From: Verrucomicrobiales bacterium
Lineage (GTDB): Bacteria; Verrucomicrobiota; Verrucomicrobiia; Verrucomicrobiales; DEV007
Length of the DNA: 64,000 nucleotides
Direction: 5' to 3'
NCBI GenBank assembly: GCA_002698785.1
Contig: PAAG01000045.1
Span: forward strand, 149,479-213,478
Shown here: piece by piece, positions 8,989-19,066 of the stretch
How positions within the stretch are numbered: position 1 is the stretch's first letter
Layout: every line of letters starts with the position of its first letter
The notes under the pieces: generated by a model
Database searches by the model: none
What the model was told of the DNA's origin: nothing
Seen by the model: the letters and a program-made list of their open reading frames with translations, nothing else
Position numbers and translations under genes: made by a program

Positions 8989-11900
8989 ATGTCAGCACGT
9001 GCCCAGAAACTCGAACGTTTGTATTTCGGTAAGATTGAGGAGGCAATCGATACTCCTAACCTTATCGAGGTACAGCTTGATTCCTATCGGGAGTTCCTTC
9101 AACAAGAAGTTACTCCGTCCGATCGGATTTCTACTGGCCTTCAGTCAGTCTTCCAGGAGGTCTTTCCGATCCAGAGTTATGACGAAAAATTCACACTCGA
9201 TTTTGCAAAATATGAAGTAGGCGAGCCAAAGCTGACTGCCCTTGAGGCGCTCCGCGACGGTGAGACTTTCAGTGCTCCTCTCTACGTGACCTTTGCACTC
9301 ACCGACGAGTCTGGGACGAAAGAAGAGCGTGTATACATGGGAGAGCTTCCCATGATGACCCAGCGGGGTACATTCGTCATCAACGGTGCTGAGCGTGTTG
9401 TTGTCAGCCAGCTTCACCGTTCTCCTGGTGTTTGCTTCGAAACCAACCTCCACCTGAACGGAAAGACTCTTTTTGGCTTCCGCATCATTCCTGACCGCGG
9501 TTCCTGGATGGAAGTTCAGTTTGATACGAACGACCTTCTATACGTATACCTCGACCGTCGTCGTCGCCGTCGTAAGTTCCTTGCGACAACATTCCTGCGC
9601 GCCATTGGATACCCGACTGACGAAGACATCATTTCCCAGTTTTATGAGATCGAAAAGCTGAAGATCGATCCTTCCATGGACGAGGCGGAACTCGCCAACA
9701 TGGTCATTTTCGAGGACGTTATGGATGGTGACATGGTCGTGGCAAAAGCCTACGAGCCACTCACCCTCGCCGTAATTACCCAGCTCAGCGGTCTCGGTAT
9801 CAAGAGTGTTCCGATCGTTCAGGCGTCTCACGATGACCTGTTGATCAAGTCACTCAAAAAGGATCCTGCTGCTAACGAAGAGGAAGCGCTTAAGGATATC
9901 TATCGCCGTCTCCGCCCTGGCGATCCTCCGACAGTGGCAAATGCTCGTGCGTTGCTGAAGCGCCTTTTCTTCGATCCGAAGAAGTACGACCTGACTCGTG
10001 TTGGTCGTTACAAGATCAACCAGAAACTCGGCCTCGATGTGGACGAAAACGAAAGAGTGATCACCTCCGACGATTTCCTCGTCGCTATGGGGTATCTCTT
10101 CGGTCTTCGCCGTGGTGAAGGTGTTCTCGATGACATTGACCACCTTGGTAGCCGTCGTATTCGTGCGGTAGGCGAGCTTCTCGCGAATCAGTGCCGTGTC
10201 GGTCTTGCCCGTACAGAGCGTCTCGTTAAAGAGCGAATGACTCTGTTCGACATCAATCTCGACGGAATGACTCCTTCGAAACTCGTGAACCCGAAAGCGC
10301 TTGCTGCCGTTGTTCGTGACTTCTTCGGTCGTTCTCAGTTGAGTCAGTTCATGGACCAGATCAACCCTCTGTCCGAACTGACCCACAAGCGTCGTCTTTC
10401 AGCTCTTGGACCTGGTGGTCTGAACCGTGACCGTGCCGGCTTCGAAGTGCGTGACGTTCACCCATCTCACTACGGCCGTATCTGCCCGATTGAGACACCG
10501 GAAGGTCCAAACATTGGTCTGATTAACTCGATGAGTTGTTATGCTCGTATCAACGAGTTTGGCTTCATCGAAACTCCTTACCGTCGTATCGTGAAGGGTA
10601 AAGTTTCCAAGAAGATCGACTATCTCACAGCTGACCAGGAAGAAAGCTACCTCATCGCTCAGGCAAACAACCCGATCGATGAGAAAGGAAATTTCCTTAC
10701 TGAGAAGATCACGGTTCGTCACCTCGGTGAATTCATCGAAGTGGACCCAACCGAGTCGACTTACATGGACGTCTCTCCGAAGCAGCTTGTCTCTGTTGCG
10801 GCGAGTCTGATTCCTTTCCTTGAGCACGATGATGCGAACCGCGCACTCATGGGCTCGAACATGCAACGCCAGGGAGTTCCGCTTCTTGTTTCCGACTCTC
10901 CTTATGTCGGAACAGGAATGGAAGGCAAAGTGGCTCGTGACTCACGCGCTGTTGTCGTATCCATCGGGGCCGGAATCGTAGCTGCTGCTACGGCAGAGAT
11001 CATCGTCGTGACAAGCGACGGAGAGCTGCCTTGTTCGGAGGCTCAATTCCTGACGAATCCTTTCAAGCTGAAGAGCGATGTGGACAACGGTGTTTACGTT
11101 TACCCGTTGCGTAAGTTCATGCGTTCGAACGCGGGCACCTGCATCAACCAGAAGCCAATCATCAACCGGGGCGACAAAGTCAAAGCGGGTGATGTTCTCG
11201 CTGACGGACCGAATACCGAGCAGGGTGAGCTTGCTCTCGGGCGCAACGTGCTCGTCGCGTTCATGCCTTGGAACGGATACAACTTCGAGGATGCGATCGT
11301 GATCAGCGAGCGCATCGTGAAAGAAGACGTCTACACCTCCATTCACGTGGATGAGTTCGAAATCGGAGCTCGTGACACCAAGCTTGGACCAGAAGAAATT
11401 ACTCGCGACATTCCGAACGTCGGTGAAGAGGCTCTCAAAGACCTTGGTCCTGACGGCGTTATCCGAGTCGGTGCCGAAGTGAAGCCTGGCGACATCCTCG
11501 TCGGAAAGATCACTCCGAAGAGCGAAACGGAACTTGCTCCTGAAGAGCGACTCCTCCGCGCGATCTTCGGTGAAAAAGCTGCCGACGTGAAAGACACGTC
11601 ACTTCGCGTTCCTTCCGGTTGTGTTGGTATCGTGATGGACGTTCGCGTTTCTTCTCGTAACTCTTCCAGCAAAGAGAAGCTCGATCCGAAAGAGCAGCAG
11701 AAGCAGCAGAAGCAAATCATCGACGAGCACAAGCGTCGTCATGAAGAGCTTACCGAGCAGCTCACTGAGAAGCTTTCCGACATTCTCCTCGGAGAAAAGA
11801 TTCCTCTTGATGTGGTCAATGGCCGCACTGGTGAGATCATCATCCCTGCGAACCGCAAGATCACGAAGACACTCCTTCGCAAGCTTGCCGACAACTACGC

Positions 11901-12840
11901 CAACGTTGAAATCGATCCGAGCCCGATCCGTAACAAGATCCTCGACATCATTTCCAGCTACGAGCAGAAGTTCGCCGACGTCGACATGGAGCGGGAGCGT
12001 CAACTCGACCGCATCGAATCTGGCGACGAAGTTGATCCTGGTGTCATCAAGCAGGTAAAGGTATACGTCGCCAAGAAGCGTAAGCTTTCAGTCGGTGACA
12101 AGATGGCCGGTCGTCACGGTAACAAAGGTGTTGTTGCGACGATCGTTCCGGAAGAAGACATGCCGTTCCTCGAAGATGGAACTCCAGTCGACATCTGTTT
12201 GAACCCCCTCGGCGTTCCTAGCCGAATGAACGTAGGACAGGTTCTTGAAACACACCTCGGTGTTGCTGCCAAGGCTCTTGGCTTCAAAGTGGCCACACCT
12301 GTGTTTGACGGTATTCCTGAATCGAAAATCGTGGAGTATCTCCAGGAAGCGAAGGAGAAAGAAGGCTTCGAATGGATCGGTCTCAACGGTAAGTCACAGC
12401 TTTACGATGGCCGCACCGGCGATCCTTTCTATCAGGAGGTCGTGGTCGGCATCATTTACATGCTGAAGCTCGGTCACCTTGTCCAGGACAAGATCCACGC
12501 CCGGGCGGTCGGTCCTTACTCGCTCGTCACCCAGCAGCCGCTTGGTGGTAAAGCCCAATACGGCGGTCAGCGATTCGGTGAGATGGAGGTGTGGGCCCTC
12601 GAGGCCTACGGTGCAGCCTACACGCTGCAGGAACTTCTCACCGTTAAGTCTGATGACGTTCAGGGACGGACACGGATTTACGAGTCCATCGTTAAGGGGG
12701 ATAACACCCTCGACGCTGGAACGCCTGAATCATTCAACGTTCTCATCAAGGAGATGCAAAGCCTCGGTCTCGACGTTCGCGTCGGTTCTTCCGACCGTTC
12801 GCCCGAGGAAATCCTCTCCGACAGTCTCGCAATTTCCTAA
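8989..12840 (+). CDS. rpoB: DNA-directed RNA polymerase subunit beta
   Basis: A 1283-residue beta subunit, full length. The rifampicin-pocket region with [20 protein letters not shown] and the nearby [20 protein letters not shown] are intact, with standard (drug-sensitive type) residues as far as I can tell. [12 protein letters not shown] at about residues 1035-1046 contributes to the active site, and the C-terminal block around [23 protein letters not shown], seen at 12546-12611, contacts the clamp. [13 protein letters not shown] helical insertion lies near residues 900-925. The start has no ribosome site. rpoC follows after 52 bases. Confidence 0.99.
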   Translation: MSARAQKLERLYFGKIEEAIDTPNLIEVQLDSYREFLQQEVTPSDRISTGLQSVFQEVFPIQSYDEKFTLDFAKYEVGEPKLTALEALRDGETFSAPLYVTFALTDESGTKEERVYMGELPMMTQRGTFVINGAERVVVSQLHRSPGVCFETNLHLNGKTLFGFRIIPDRGSWMEVQFDTNDLLYVYLDRRRRRRKFLATTFLRAIGYPTDEDIISQFYEIEKLKIDPSMDEAELANMVIFEDVMDGDMVVAKAYEPLTLAVITQLSGLGIKSVPIVQASHDDLLIKSLKKDPAANEEEALKDIYRRLRPGDPPTVANARALLKRLFFDPKKYDLTRVGRYKINQKLGLDVDENERVITSDDFLVAMGYLFGLRRGEGVLDDIDHLGSRRIRAVGELLANQCRVGLARTERLVKERMTLFDINLDGMTPSKLVNPKALAAVVRDFFGRSQLSQFMDQINPLSELTHKRRLSALGPGGLNRDRAGFEVRDVHPSHYGRICPIETPEGPNIGLINSMSCYARINEFGFIETPYRRIVKGKVSKKIDYLTADQEESYLIAQANNPIDEKGNFLTEKITVRHLGEFIEVDPTESTYMDVSPKQLVSVAASLIPFLEHDDANRALMGSNMQRQGVPLLVSDSPYVGTGMEGKVARDSRAVVVSIGAGIVAAATAEIIVVTSDGELPCSEAQFLTNPFKLKSDVDNGVYVYPLRKFMRSNAGTCINQKPIINRGDKVKAGDVLADGPNTEQGELALGRNVLVAFMPWNGYNFEDAIVISERIVKEDVYTSIHVDEFEIGARDTKLGPEEITRDIPNVGEEALKDLGPDGVIRVGAEVKPGDILVGKITPKSETELAPEERLLRAIFGEKAADVKDTSLRVPSGCVGIVMDVRVSSRNSSSKEKLDPKEQQKQQKQIIDEHKRRHEELTEQLTEKLSDILLGEKIPLDVVNGRTGEIIIPANRKITKTLLRKLADNYANVEIDPSPIRNKILDIISSYEQKFADVDMERERQLDRIESGDEVDPGVIKQVKVYVAKKRKLSVGDKMAGRHGNKGVVATIVPEEDMPFLEDGTPVDICLNPLGVPSRMNVGQVLETHLGVAAKALGFKVATPVFDGIPESKIVEYLQEAKEKEGFEWIGLNGKSQLYDGRTGDPFYQEVVVGIIYMLKLGHLVQDKIHARAVGPYSLVTQQPLGGKAQYGGQRFGEMEVWALEAYGAAYTLQELLTVKSDDVQGRTRIYESIVKGDNTLDAGTPESFNVLIKEMQSLGLDVRVGSSDRSPEEILSDSLAIS

Positions 12841-12892
12841 TCCGTGTATCGCGATCCCAACCTAATCCTTCGAACCCTAGCCATTTAAAGTC

Positions 12893-15800
12893 GTGTCAGT
12901 TCCAACTTTAAGCTCAGAAACTCATCTTGACGAAATCTTCGGACTTGAGCGCAAGTCCGACAGTTTCGATCACGTTCGTATCACGGTAGCCAACCCCGAA
13001 ACGATCCGCTCCTGGAGTCGTGGGGAGGTAAAAAATCCGGAAACGATTAACTACCGTACATTCAAGCCAGAAAAGGGAGGCCTTTTCTGTGAGCGGATTT
13101 TCGGTCCTACCAAGGACTGGGAATGTGCCTGCGGTAAATACAAGCGCATCAAGCACAAAGGAACGGTCTGTGACCGTTGCGGTGTTGAGGTGACGCTCTC
13201 CCGCGTGCGTCGTGAACGCATGGGCCACATCGAATTGGCCGTGCCTGTGTCGCACATCTGGTTCTACAAGTGTATGCCTTCCCGCATCGGCCTCATGCTC
13301 GACATGAGTGCCCGTCAGCTGGAGCGCGTGATTTATTACGAAGACTATATCGTGGTTGATCCGGGCAACACCCCGCTCGAACCAGGACAGCTCCTTACCG
13401 AACTCGAATTCCGTGACGCCCAGGAAGAATACGGCGTCGAAGGTTTCGAGGCAGGAATGGGTGCTGAAGCTGTTCGCGACCTTCTTTCCCGTATAGAGCT
13501 TCCCGTCCTCATCGAGGAGATGGAAGAAGCCATGGGCAAGACCCGTTCCAAGCAGGTCCGTAAGAAGCTCGCTAAGCGCCTCAAGCTCGCTCAAGGTTTC
13601 CATTACTCAAAGACTCGTCCCGAGTGGATGATCCTTGAGGTTCTTCCTGTCATTCCTCCGGACCTTCGTCCGCTGGTTCCTCTGGAAGGTGGCCGCTTTG
13701 CTACTTCCGATTTGAACGACCTCTACCGTCGAGTCATCAACCGGAACAACCGTCTTAAGAACCTTCTGCAGCTCAAGACTCCAGACGTCATCATCCGTAA
13801 CGAGAAGCGTATGCTTCAGGAAGCGGTTGATGCCCTCTTCGACAACGGACGTCATGGTCGCGCCGTCACCGGTGCTGGTAACCGTGCCCTCAAGTCGCTT
13901 TCGGACATGCTCAAAGGTAAGGGCGGACGTTTCCGTCAGAACCTTCTCGGTAAGCGAGTCGACTACTCCGGTCGTTCCGTGATCGTGATTGGTCCTGACC
14001 TCAAGCTCCACCAGTGCGGTCTTCCGAAGAAGATGGCTCTCGTTCTTTTCGAGCCATTCATCATTCGTCGCCTTAAAGAGCTTGGTTACGTACACACCGT
14101 TCGTAGCGCGAAGAAGCTCATCGAGCGCAAGACTTCTGAAGTTTGGGATATCCTCGAAGAGGTGACCAAAGGACATCCGGTCATGTTGAACCGTGCGCCC
14201 ACGCTTCACCGCCTCTCGATTCAGGCATTTGAGCCTGTTCTCATCGAGGGATCGGCGATTCGTGTTCACCCGCTCGTTTGTACTGCGTATAACGCTGACT
14301 TCGATGGTGACCAGATGGCGGTTCACGTTCCTCTCTCAGTGGAAGCACAGATGGAGGCCCGCATGCTCATGCTTGCGCCGAATAACATCTTCACTCCTTC
14401 GAGTGGTAAGCCGATCACGACGCCTTCGCAGGATATTACGCTTGGTTCGTACTTCCTCACATATTGCCGTCAGATCCCTCTTCGCGATCCTGACAAAGAG
14501 CCGACGCTTCCGCTCTTCTCAGATACTTCTGAGGTTGAGTTTGCTGTGGCGAACCGCTCCATCGACATGCACGACCCAATTCGTCTGCGTAACCCGGATT
14601 TCGGTAACAACGACACCATTTTCGGTGACGGGGAGCGCAAGGTGATCATCACCACGGCGGGACGTGTTCGTTTCAACGAGATTTGGCCCGATGCTCTTGG
14701 CTTCTTCAACGGCACTGCTGGTAAGAAGCAATTGTCTGATATCATTTGGCGTTGCTACCAGGTATCCGGTCAGGACGGAACTGTCCGTTCACTCGATCTT
14801 CTCAAATCTCTTGGGTTCAAAGAGGCGACCCGTTCCGGAACTTCTGTCGGTATCTTCGACATGATCATTCCGGATGAGAAAGCGACCGAGGTTGACGAAG
14901 CGACCGCAGAGGTGAAGAAAGCGAACGATCAGTATCGTGCTGGTGTCATCACCAACAAGGAGCGCTACAACAAGATCGTCGATATCTGGACACATGCTGG
15001 TGACGAGATCACTAAGGCGCTGTTCCGCACCATTGAGCACAACGAGGGCAAAGACCTTCCGAGTCCGCTCTTCATGATGGTCGATTCCGGTGCTCGTGGT
15101 AACCGTCAGCAGATTAAGCAGCTTTCCGGTATGCGCGGTCTTATGGCCAAGCCTTCTGGTGAGATTATTGAACGTCCGATTATTTCGAACTTCCGTTCTG
15201 GTCTTTCCGTTCTGGAATACTTCATCTCCACTCACGGTGCGCGTAAAGGTCTTGCCGATACCGCGCTTAAGACAGCTGACTCCGGTTACATGACCCGTAA
15301 GCTTGTCGATGTGGCTCAGGACGTGATCATCACCGAAGAGGACTGTGGAACCGCAAATGGTATTCTCGTGAAGTCGATCTACGAAGGTGATGAAGAGGTC
15401 GTCGATCTCAAGACTCGTATTTACGGTCGTGTTGCTGCTGAGAAAGTGGTGAACGGAGACGAAGCCGTCGTTAAGCCAAGCCAGATGATTGATGAGGAGA
15501 TCGCGCTTCGCCTCAACGACATCGGCCATGAGCAGCTTAAGATTCGCTCGGTCCTTACTTGTGAGAGCCGTCGCGGTTGTTGTGCTCGCTGTTATGGCAT
15601 GAACCTGGCCACGAACGAAATGGCCAAGGTTGGTGAGGCTGTCGGTATTATTGCCGCCCAGTCGATTGGCGAGCCTGGAACACAGTTGACGATGCGTACA
15701 TTCCACGTTGGTGGTGTTGCATCCGGAACGTTCAAGCAGCCGATCATTAAGGTGAAGACGAAGGGTATCATTCACTACAATAACCTTCGTACGGTGGAAA

Positions 15801-17056
15801 CGCCGGACAAGACCTTCGTTGCTCTGAACAAGAACGGAACGGTTTCTATTCACGACAAGGACGGGCGTGAGCTTGAGTCTTACAACATCGTCAGCGGTTC
15901 TGTGATTCAGGTCGGTGACAACGAGGAGATCAAGAAGGGAGCCACCCTTGCGACATGGGACCCTTACAGTGTTCCGGTGATTACCGAGAAGGCTGGTAAG
16001 ATTCAGTTCCGCGACATGATCCAGGGCATTACCCTTGATACTGAGATCGACAAGGAGACGAACACCAAAGGGCTCGTGGTTATCGAGCACAAAGAGGACC
16101 TCCACCCACAGATCCAGATCGTGGACGAGAAGACCGGCGAAGAGTTGGCTACCTACTCGATCCCGACAGGTGCTCACCTTTCTGTGAAGGAAGGTCAGAA
16201 AGTAACTGGTGGTGATCAGCTTGCCAAGACTCCGCGGAAAGTATCCGAGACTAAGGATATTACCGGTGGTCTTCCTCGTGTTGCTGAGCTCTTCGAAGCT
16301 CGGAAGCCGAAAGAAGTGGCCGAGATTGCGAAGATTGACGGTGAAGTATCTCTTGGAGGAACGGTTCGTGCGAAGCGTAAGCTACTCGTGACAGATCCAG
16401 ACACCGGAGAGCAGGAAGAACACCTCATTCCTCTTGGTAAGCACTACCTCGTCCAGCCCGGTGACCGTGTTCACAAGGGGCAGAAGCTCACTGAAGGTGC
16501 TGTTATTCCTCACGATATTCTCGACATTCTTGGACCACACGCTCTTATGGAGCACCTCGTTAGCGAGGTTCAGGACGTTTACCGTCTCCAGGGTGTGGAA
16601 ATTAATGACAAGCACATCGAGATCATCATCCGTCAGATGCTTCGTAAGGTTCGCATCACCGATCCTGGTGATACCCAGTTCCTCTGGGGTGACCAAATTG
16701 AGCGCACGACGTTTGAAGCCATCAACGCTGATATGGTGGAACAAGGTGGTAAGCCTGCAGAAGGCGAGCCGGTTCTCCTTGGTATCACCAAGGCATCTCT
16801 GGAAACGGACAGCTTCATTTCTGCGGCATCCTTCCAGGATACCACTCGAGTGCTCACCGAAGCGTCTACTCTCGGCAAGATCGACTACCTCCGTGGATTC
16901 AAGGAAAACGTCATCATGGGACACCTCATTCCTGCGGGAACCGGTTTCCATGCGACTCGCAACCTCGGTGTTGTAGAGCATGCCGTTCCAGAAGATCTCG
17001 TAGAGAAAGAAGAAGCTCCTGTTGAAGAAGAGGAGACTGTCGAAGAACTCGCATAA
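12893..17056 (+). CDS. rpoC: DNA-directed RNA polymerase subunit beta'
   Basis: A 1387-residue beta' subunit starting with GTG. The N-terminal zinc site is complete (C78, C80, C93, C96), the catalytic Mg-binding loop NADFDGDQM lies at about 467-475, and the second zinc site ([13 protein letters not shown]) is near 889-901. The C-terminal clamp segments are present, and the protein ends in an acidic tail of about 20 residues rich in Glu. It is followed by a strong terminator rather than by rpsL-rpsG-fusA, the commonest neighbours of rpoC. No Shine-Dalgarno sequence precedes the GTG. Confidence 0.99.
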   Translation: MSVPTLSSETHLDEIFGLERKSDSFDHVRITVANPETIRSWSRGEVKNPETINYRTFKPEKGGLFCERIFGPTKDWECACGKYKRIKHKGTVCDRCGVEVTLSRVRRERMGHIELAVPVSHIWFYKCMPSRIGLMLDMSARQLERVIYYEDYIVVDPGNTPLEPGQLLTELEFRDAQEEYGVEGFEAGMGAEAVRDLLSRIELPVLIEEMEEAMGKTRSKQVRKKLAKRLKLAQGFHYSKTRPEWMILEVLPVIPPDLRPLVPLEGGRFATSDLNDLYRRVINRNNRLKNLLQLKTPDVIIRNEKRMLQEAVDALFDNGRHGRAVTGAGNRALKSLSDMLKGKGGRFRQNLLGKRVDYSGRSVIVIGPDLKLHQCGLPKKMALVLFEPFIIRRLKELGYVHTVRSAKKLIERKTSEVWDILEEVTKGHPVMLNRAPTLHRLSIQAFEPVLIEGSAIRVHPLVCTAYNADFDGDQMAVHVPLSVEAQMEARMLMLAPNNIFTPSSGKPITTPSQDITLGSYFLTYCRQIPLRDPDKEPTLPLFSDTSEVEFAVANRSIDMHDPIRLRNPDFGNNDTIFGDGERKVIITTAGRVRFNEIWPDALGFFNGTAGKKQLSDIIWRCYQVSGQDGTVRSLDLLKSLGFKEATRSGTSVGIFDMIIPDEKATEVDEATAEVKKANDQYRAGVITNKERYNKIVDIWTHAGDEITKALFRTIEHNEGKDLPSPLFMMVDSGARGNRQQIKQLSGMRGLMAKPSGEIIERPIISNFRSGLSVLEYFISTHGARKGLADTALKTADSGYMTRKLVDVAQDVIITEEDCGTANGILVKSIYEGDEEVVDLKTRIYGRVAAEKVVNGDEAVVKPSQMIDEEIALRLNDIGHEQLKIRSVLTCESRRGCCARCYGMNLATNEMAKVGEAVGIIAAQSIGEPGTQLTMRTFHVGGVASGTFKQPIIKVKTKGIIHYNNLRTVETPDKTFVALNKNGTVSIHDKDGRELESYNIVSGSVIQVGDNEEIKKGATLATWDPYSVPVITEKAGKIQFRDMIQGITLDTEIDKETNTKGLVVIEHKEDLHPQIQIVDEKTGEELATYSIPTGAHLSVKEGQKVTGGDQLAKTPRKVSETKDITGGLPRVAELFEARKPKEVAEIAKIDGEVSLGGTVRAKRKLLVTDPDTGEQEEHLIPLGKHYLVQPGDRVHKGQKLTEGAVIPHDILDILGPHALMEHLVSEVQDVYRLQGVEINDKHIEIIIRQMLRKVRITDPGDTQFLWGDQIERTTFEAINADMVEQGGKPAEGEPVLLGITKASLETDSFISAASFQDTTRVLTEASTLGKIDYLRGFKENVIMGHLIPAGTGFHATRNLGVVEHAVPEDLVEKEEAPVEEEETVEELA

Positions 17057-17071
17057 TAGGAATCAATTTTG

Positions 17072-17108
17072 GGGATGGCGGAGCGACAATTCCGCCATCC
17101 CTACTTTT
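17072..17108 (+). terminator. Intrinsic terminator of rpoBC
   Basis: A perfect 11-bp stem GGGATGGCGGA/TCCGCCATCCC (17072-17082 and 17091-17101) with an 8-base loop, followed by TACTTTTCC. It begins 15 bases after the rpoC stop. Confidence 0.75.
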
Positions 17109-17264
17109 CCTTGATTTTTCTGAATTTGGGCGTTTAGTGGCGCCCCTTTCCCGACCATCCTCGAAGAACAATCGAGAAGTGAATGCCCGCAGGGGCAGGG
17201 ACTAACAAGGATGGCACTTCTCAGCGAAATAACGGTTTCCTGCTAAAAGGGGCCGACCAATAAG
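17109..17264 (+). promoter_or_regulatory. rpsB leader with a closed two-level RNA structure
   Basis: An 8-bp stem GAGAAGTG/CACTTCTC (17174-17181 and 17215-17222) closes a domain containing an inner hairpin TGCCC/GGGCA (17184-17188 and 17193-17197) and an unpaired purine-rich strand. The domain ends about 40 bases before the rpsB start. Leaders bound by S2 are known in other bacteria, so this is a candidate autoregulatory site or general leader. The 45 bases between the terminator and this domain would have to carry the promoter; no clear consensus is seen. Confidence 0.45.
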
Positions 17265-17942
17265 ATGTCTACCGAACTCATTACTGAACTCGTTGAAGCG
17301 GGTGTCCATTTCGGACACCAGTCCCGTAAGTGGAACCCCAAAATGCGCCCCTACATCCTTGGGGAAAAGCAGAACGTTCACCTCATCAACCTCGAAAAGA
17401 CTGTTGAGCAGATCGATTCAGCCAGTCAGTATCTTTCCGATCTGATTTCCAAGGGTAAGAAAGTCCTTTTCGTCGGGTGTAAGCGCCAGGCACAGGACGC
17501 CGTTCGCGAAGCCGCAGAAGCTACCGGACAATACTACGTAAACCACCGCTGGTTGGGTGGAACCCTCACTAACCTTGAGACAGTCCGTCGCAGTGTCAGC
17601 CGCATGGAGTCTCTCGAGAACCTCCAGAAGTCGCCTGACTTCAAAAAGATGAGTAAAAAGGAGATCTCCGCGCTCAATCGCGAGAAGGAGAAGCTTCACC
17701 TTCGTCTTTCCGGAATCCGAAACATGGATCGCCTTCCTGACGCCGTTGTCATCGTGGATTCTGCTCGCGAATACAATGCGATCAATGAAGCCCGCAAACT
17801 TCACATCCCGATCGTTGCCATGGTCGATTCGAATGCAGATCCTGATCTGGTCGAATACCCGATCGTTTCCAACGATGATGCGATTCGCTCCATCCGGGTT
17901 GTTCTGAAGAAGCTCATCGATCCGGTCATCGCAAACAACTGA
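17265..17942 (+). CDS. rpsB: 30S ribosomal protein S2
   Basis: A 225-residue S2, somewhat shorter than the ~240-260 residues of many bacteria because the C-terminal tail is nearly missing. The family's opening (ELVEAGVHFGHQSRKWNPKM) and the central RWLGGTLTN motif are present. It is paired with tsf in the conserved rpsB-tsf order and follows the rpoBC terminator, so it is probably transcribed from its own promoter. Only a weak purine run (AATAAG) precedes the start. Confidence 0.97.
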   Translation: MSTELITELVEAGVHFGHQSRKWNPKMRPYILGEKQNVHLINLEKTVEQIDSASQYLSDLISKGKKVLFVGCKRQAQDAVREAAEATGQYYVNHRWLGGTLTNLETVRRSVSRMESLENLQKSPDFKKMSKKEISALNREKEKLHLRLSGIRNMDRLPDAVVIVDSAREYNAINEARKLHIPIVAMVDSNADPDLVEYPIVSNDDAIRSIRVVLKKLIDPVIANN

Positions 17943-17953
17943 CCGTAACGCGA

Positions 17954-17999
17954 GGGACAGAAGGAGTCGTTCTCCAAGAATACGGACGACTCCAGTCCC
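17954..17999 (+). promoter_or_regulatory. Large hairpin in the rpsB-tsf spacer
   Basis: GGGAC/GTCCC (17954-17958 and 17995-17999) encloses a perfect 8-bp stem GGAGTCGT/ACGACTCC (17963-17970 and 17986-17993). There is no U tract. In E. coli the rpsB-tsf spacer attenuates tsf transcription; this hairpin may have a similar or RNA-processing role. The remaining ~108 bases to tsf hold a weaker CCACT/AGTGG pairing at about 18047-18066. Confidence 0.45.
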
Positions 18000-18107
18000 G
18001 GACTACGGATTCCGGTAGAGTGGCCTGCCCGAATCCAACAAAATTGCCACTGATTCCCAGTAGTGGAATCCTCACTTTTACTCCATTACCTCTAACGTAA
18101 TAAAATC

Positions 18108-19001
18108 ATGGCCGAGATTACCGTAGAATTGATCAAGACACTCCGCGACAAGACGAATGCGGGAATGATGGACTGCAAAGCCGCCCTCGCTGAAGCGGGT
18201 GGTGATCTGGAAGCAGCCGAAACTGTTCTTAGGAAGAAGGGGATTGCCGATGCCGACAAGAAAGCAGGCCGTGCCGCTAAGGAAGGTGTCATCGCATCTC
18301 GCATCGTAGAGGGAGCAAAAACAGGTATCCTTGTCGAAGTGAACTGCGAAACTGACTTCGTTGCCAAGAATGAGAACTTTCAGGCGTTCGTTGAGCAGAT
18401 CCTCGATCACATCGCCGAGAGCAAGAGCGTCGATTCTCTTGAAGAACTCAAGGCACAGAAGTTTGCTCAGGATTCTTCTCAGACTCTTGACGAGTTCATC
18501 AAAGTCAAAGTGGGTGAGCTTGGCGAGAACATGGGGCTTACCCGTTTCGCAAAATACGAACTCGATGGTGAAGGCGTTGTCGCTTCCTACATCCACATGC
18601 AGGGCCGCGTCGGTGTGCTCGTTGAAGTTTCTACCGGCGAAGCCGCGACAGCCAAGGACGACGGATTCCGTGAATTCGTCAAAGACCTGACTCTTCACAT
18701 TGCAGCGGCACAGCCGATCTGCATCGGTCGTGACGAAGTTCCTGCTGAGCTTGTCGAGAAAGAGAAGGACATCTTCCGTGAGCAGATGAAAGACAAGCCT
18801 GCTGAAATCATCGAGAAAATCATCGGCGGTAAGATGGGCAAATTTTACAGCACCAACTGCCTCCTCGAGCAGGCGTTCATTAAGGATGGTGACAAGTCCA
18901 TCGAGGACCTTATCGACGGAGTTGCTAAGTCCACTGGCGACAAGAAAATCGAGATCACTCGTTTCGAGCGCTACGCAGTGGGCGAAGAAGTAGAGGGTTA
19001 A
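18108..19001 (+). CDS. tsf: Elongation factor Ts
   Basis: A 297-residue EF-Ts, the nucleotide exchange factor for the EF-Tu encoded 13 kb upstream. The N-terminal UBA-like domain has the signature LRDKTNAGMMDCK (residues 11-23) and ALAEAGGDLEAA; the core contains VEVNCETDFVAKN, which inserts between the EF-Tu domains. Length is typical. It follows rpsB after 165 structured bases and is closed by a strong terminator. No Shine-Dalgarno sequence; AATAAAATC precedes ATG. Confidence 0.98.
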   Translation: MAEITVELIKTLRDKTNAGMMDCKAALAEAGGDLEAAETVLRKKGIADADKKAGRAAKEGVIASRIVEGAKTGILVEVNCETDFVAKNENFQAFVEQILDHIAESKSVDSLEELKAQKFAQDSSQTLDEFIKVKVGELGENMGLTRFAKYELDGEGVVASYIHMQGRVGVLVEVSTGEAATAKDDGFREFVKDLTLHIAAAQPICIGRDEVPAELVEKEKDIFREQMKDKPAEIIEKIIGGKMGKFYSTNCLLEQAFIKDGDKSIEDLIDGVAKSTGDKKIEITRFERYAVGEEVEG

Positions 19002-19030
19002 TTTCCTCCGAACGCTTCTCCTTATTTTCC

Positions 19031-19065
19031 AAGGCCCGTTCCTGAGAAGGAGCGGGCCTTTTTTG
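19031..19065 (+). terminator. Intrinsic terminator of rpsB-tsf
   Basis: The stem AAGGCCCGTTCCT/AGGAGCGGGCCTT (19031-19043 and 19048-19060) has one mismatch and a GAGA loop, followed by a T run to 19064. It lies directly beside the polA stop (19067), so it separates the two convergent units. Confidence 0.9.
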
Positions 19066-19066
19066 T

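Noticed and set aside
14789..16177. Open frame of 462 codons antisense to rpoC
   Set aside because: rpoC is certain on the plus strand; long antisense frames are common opposite genes with this codon usage, and the translation has no recognisable motif.
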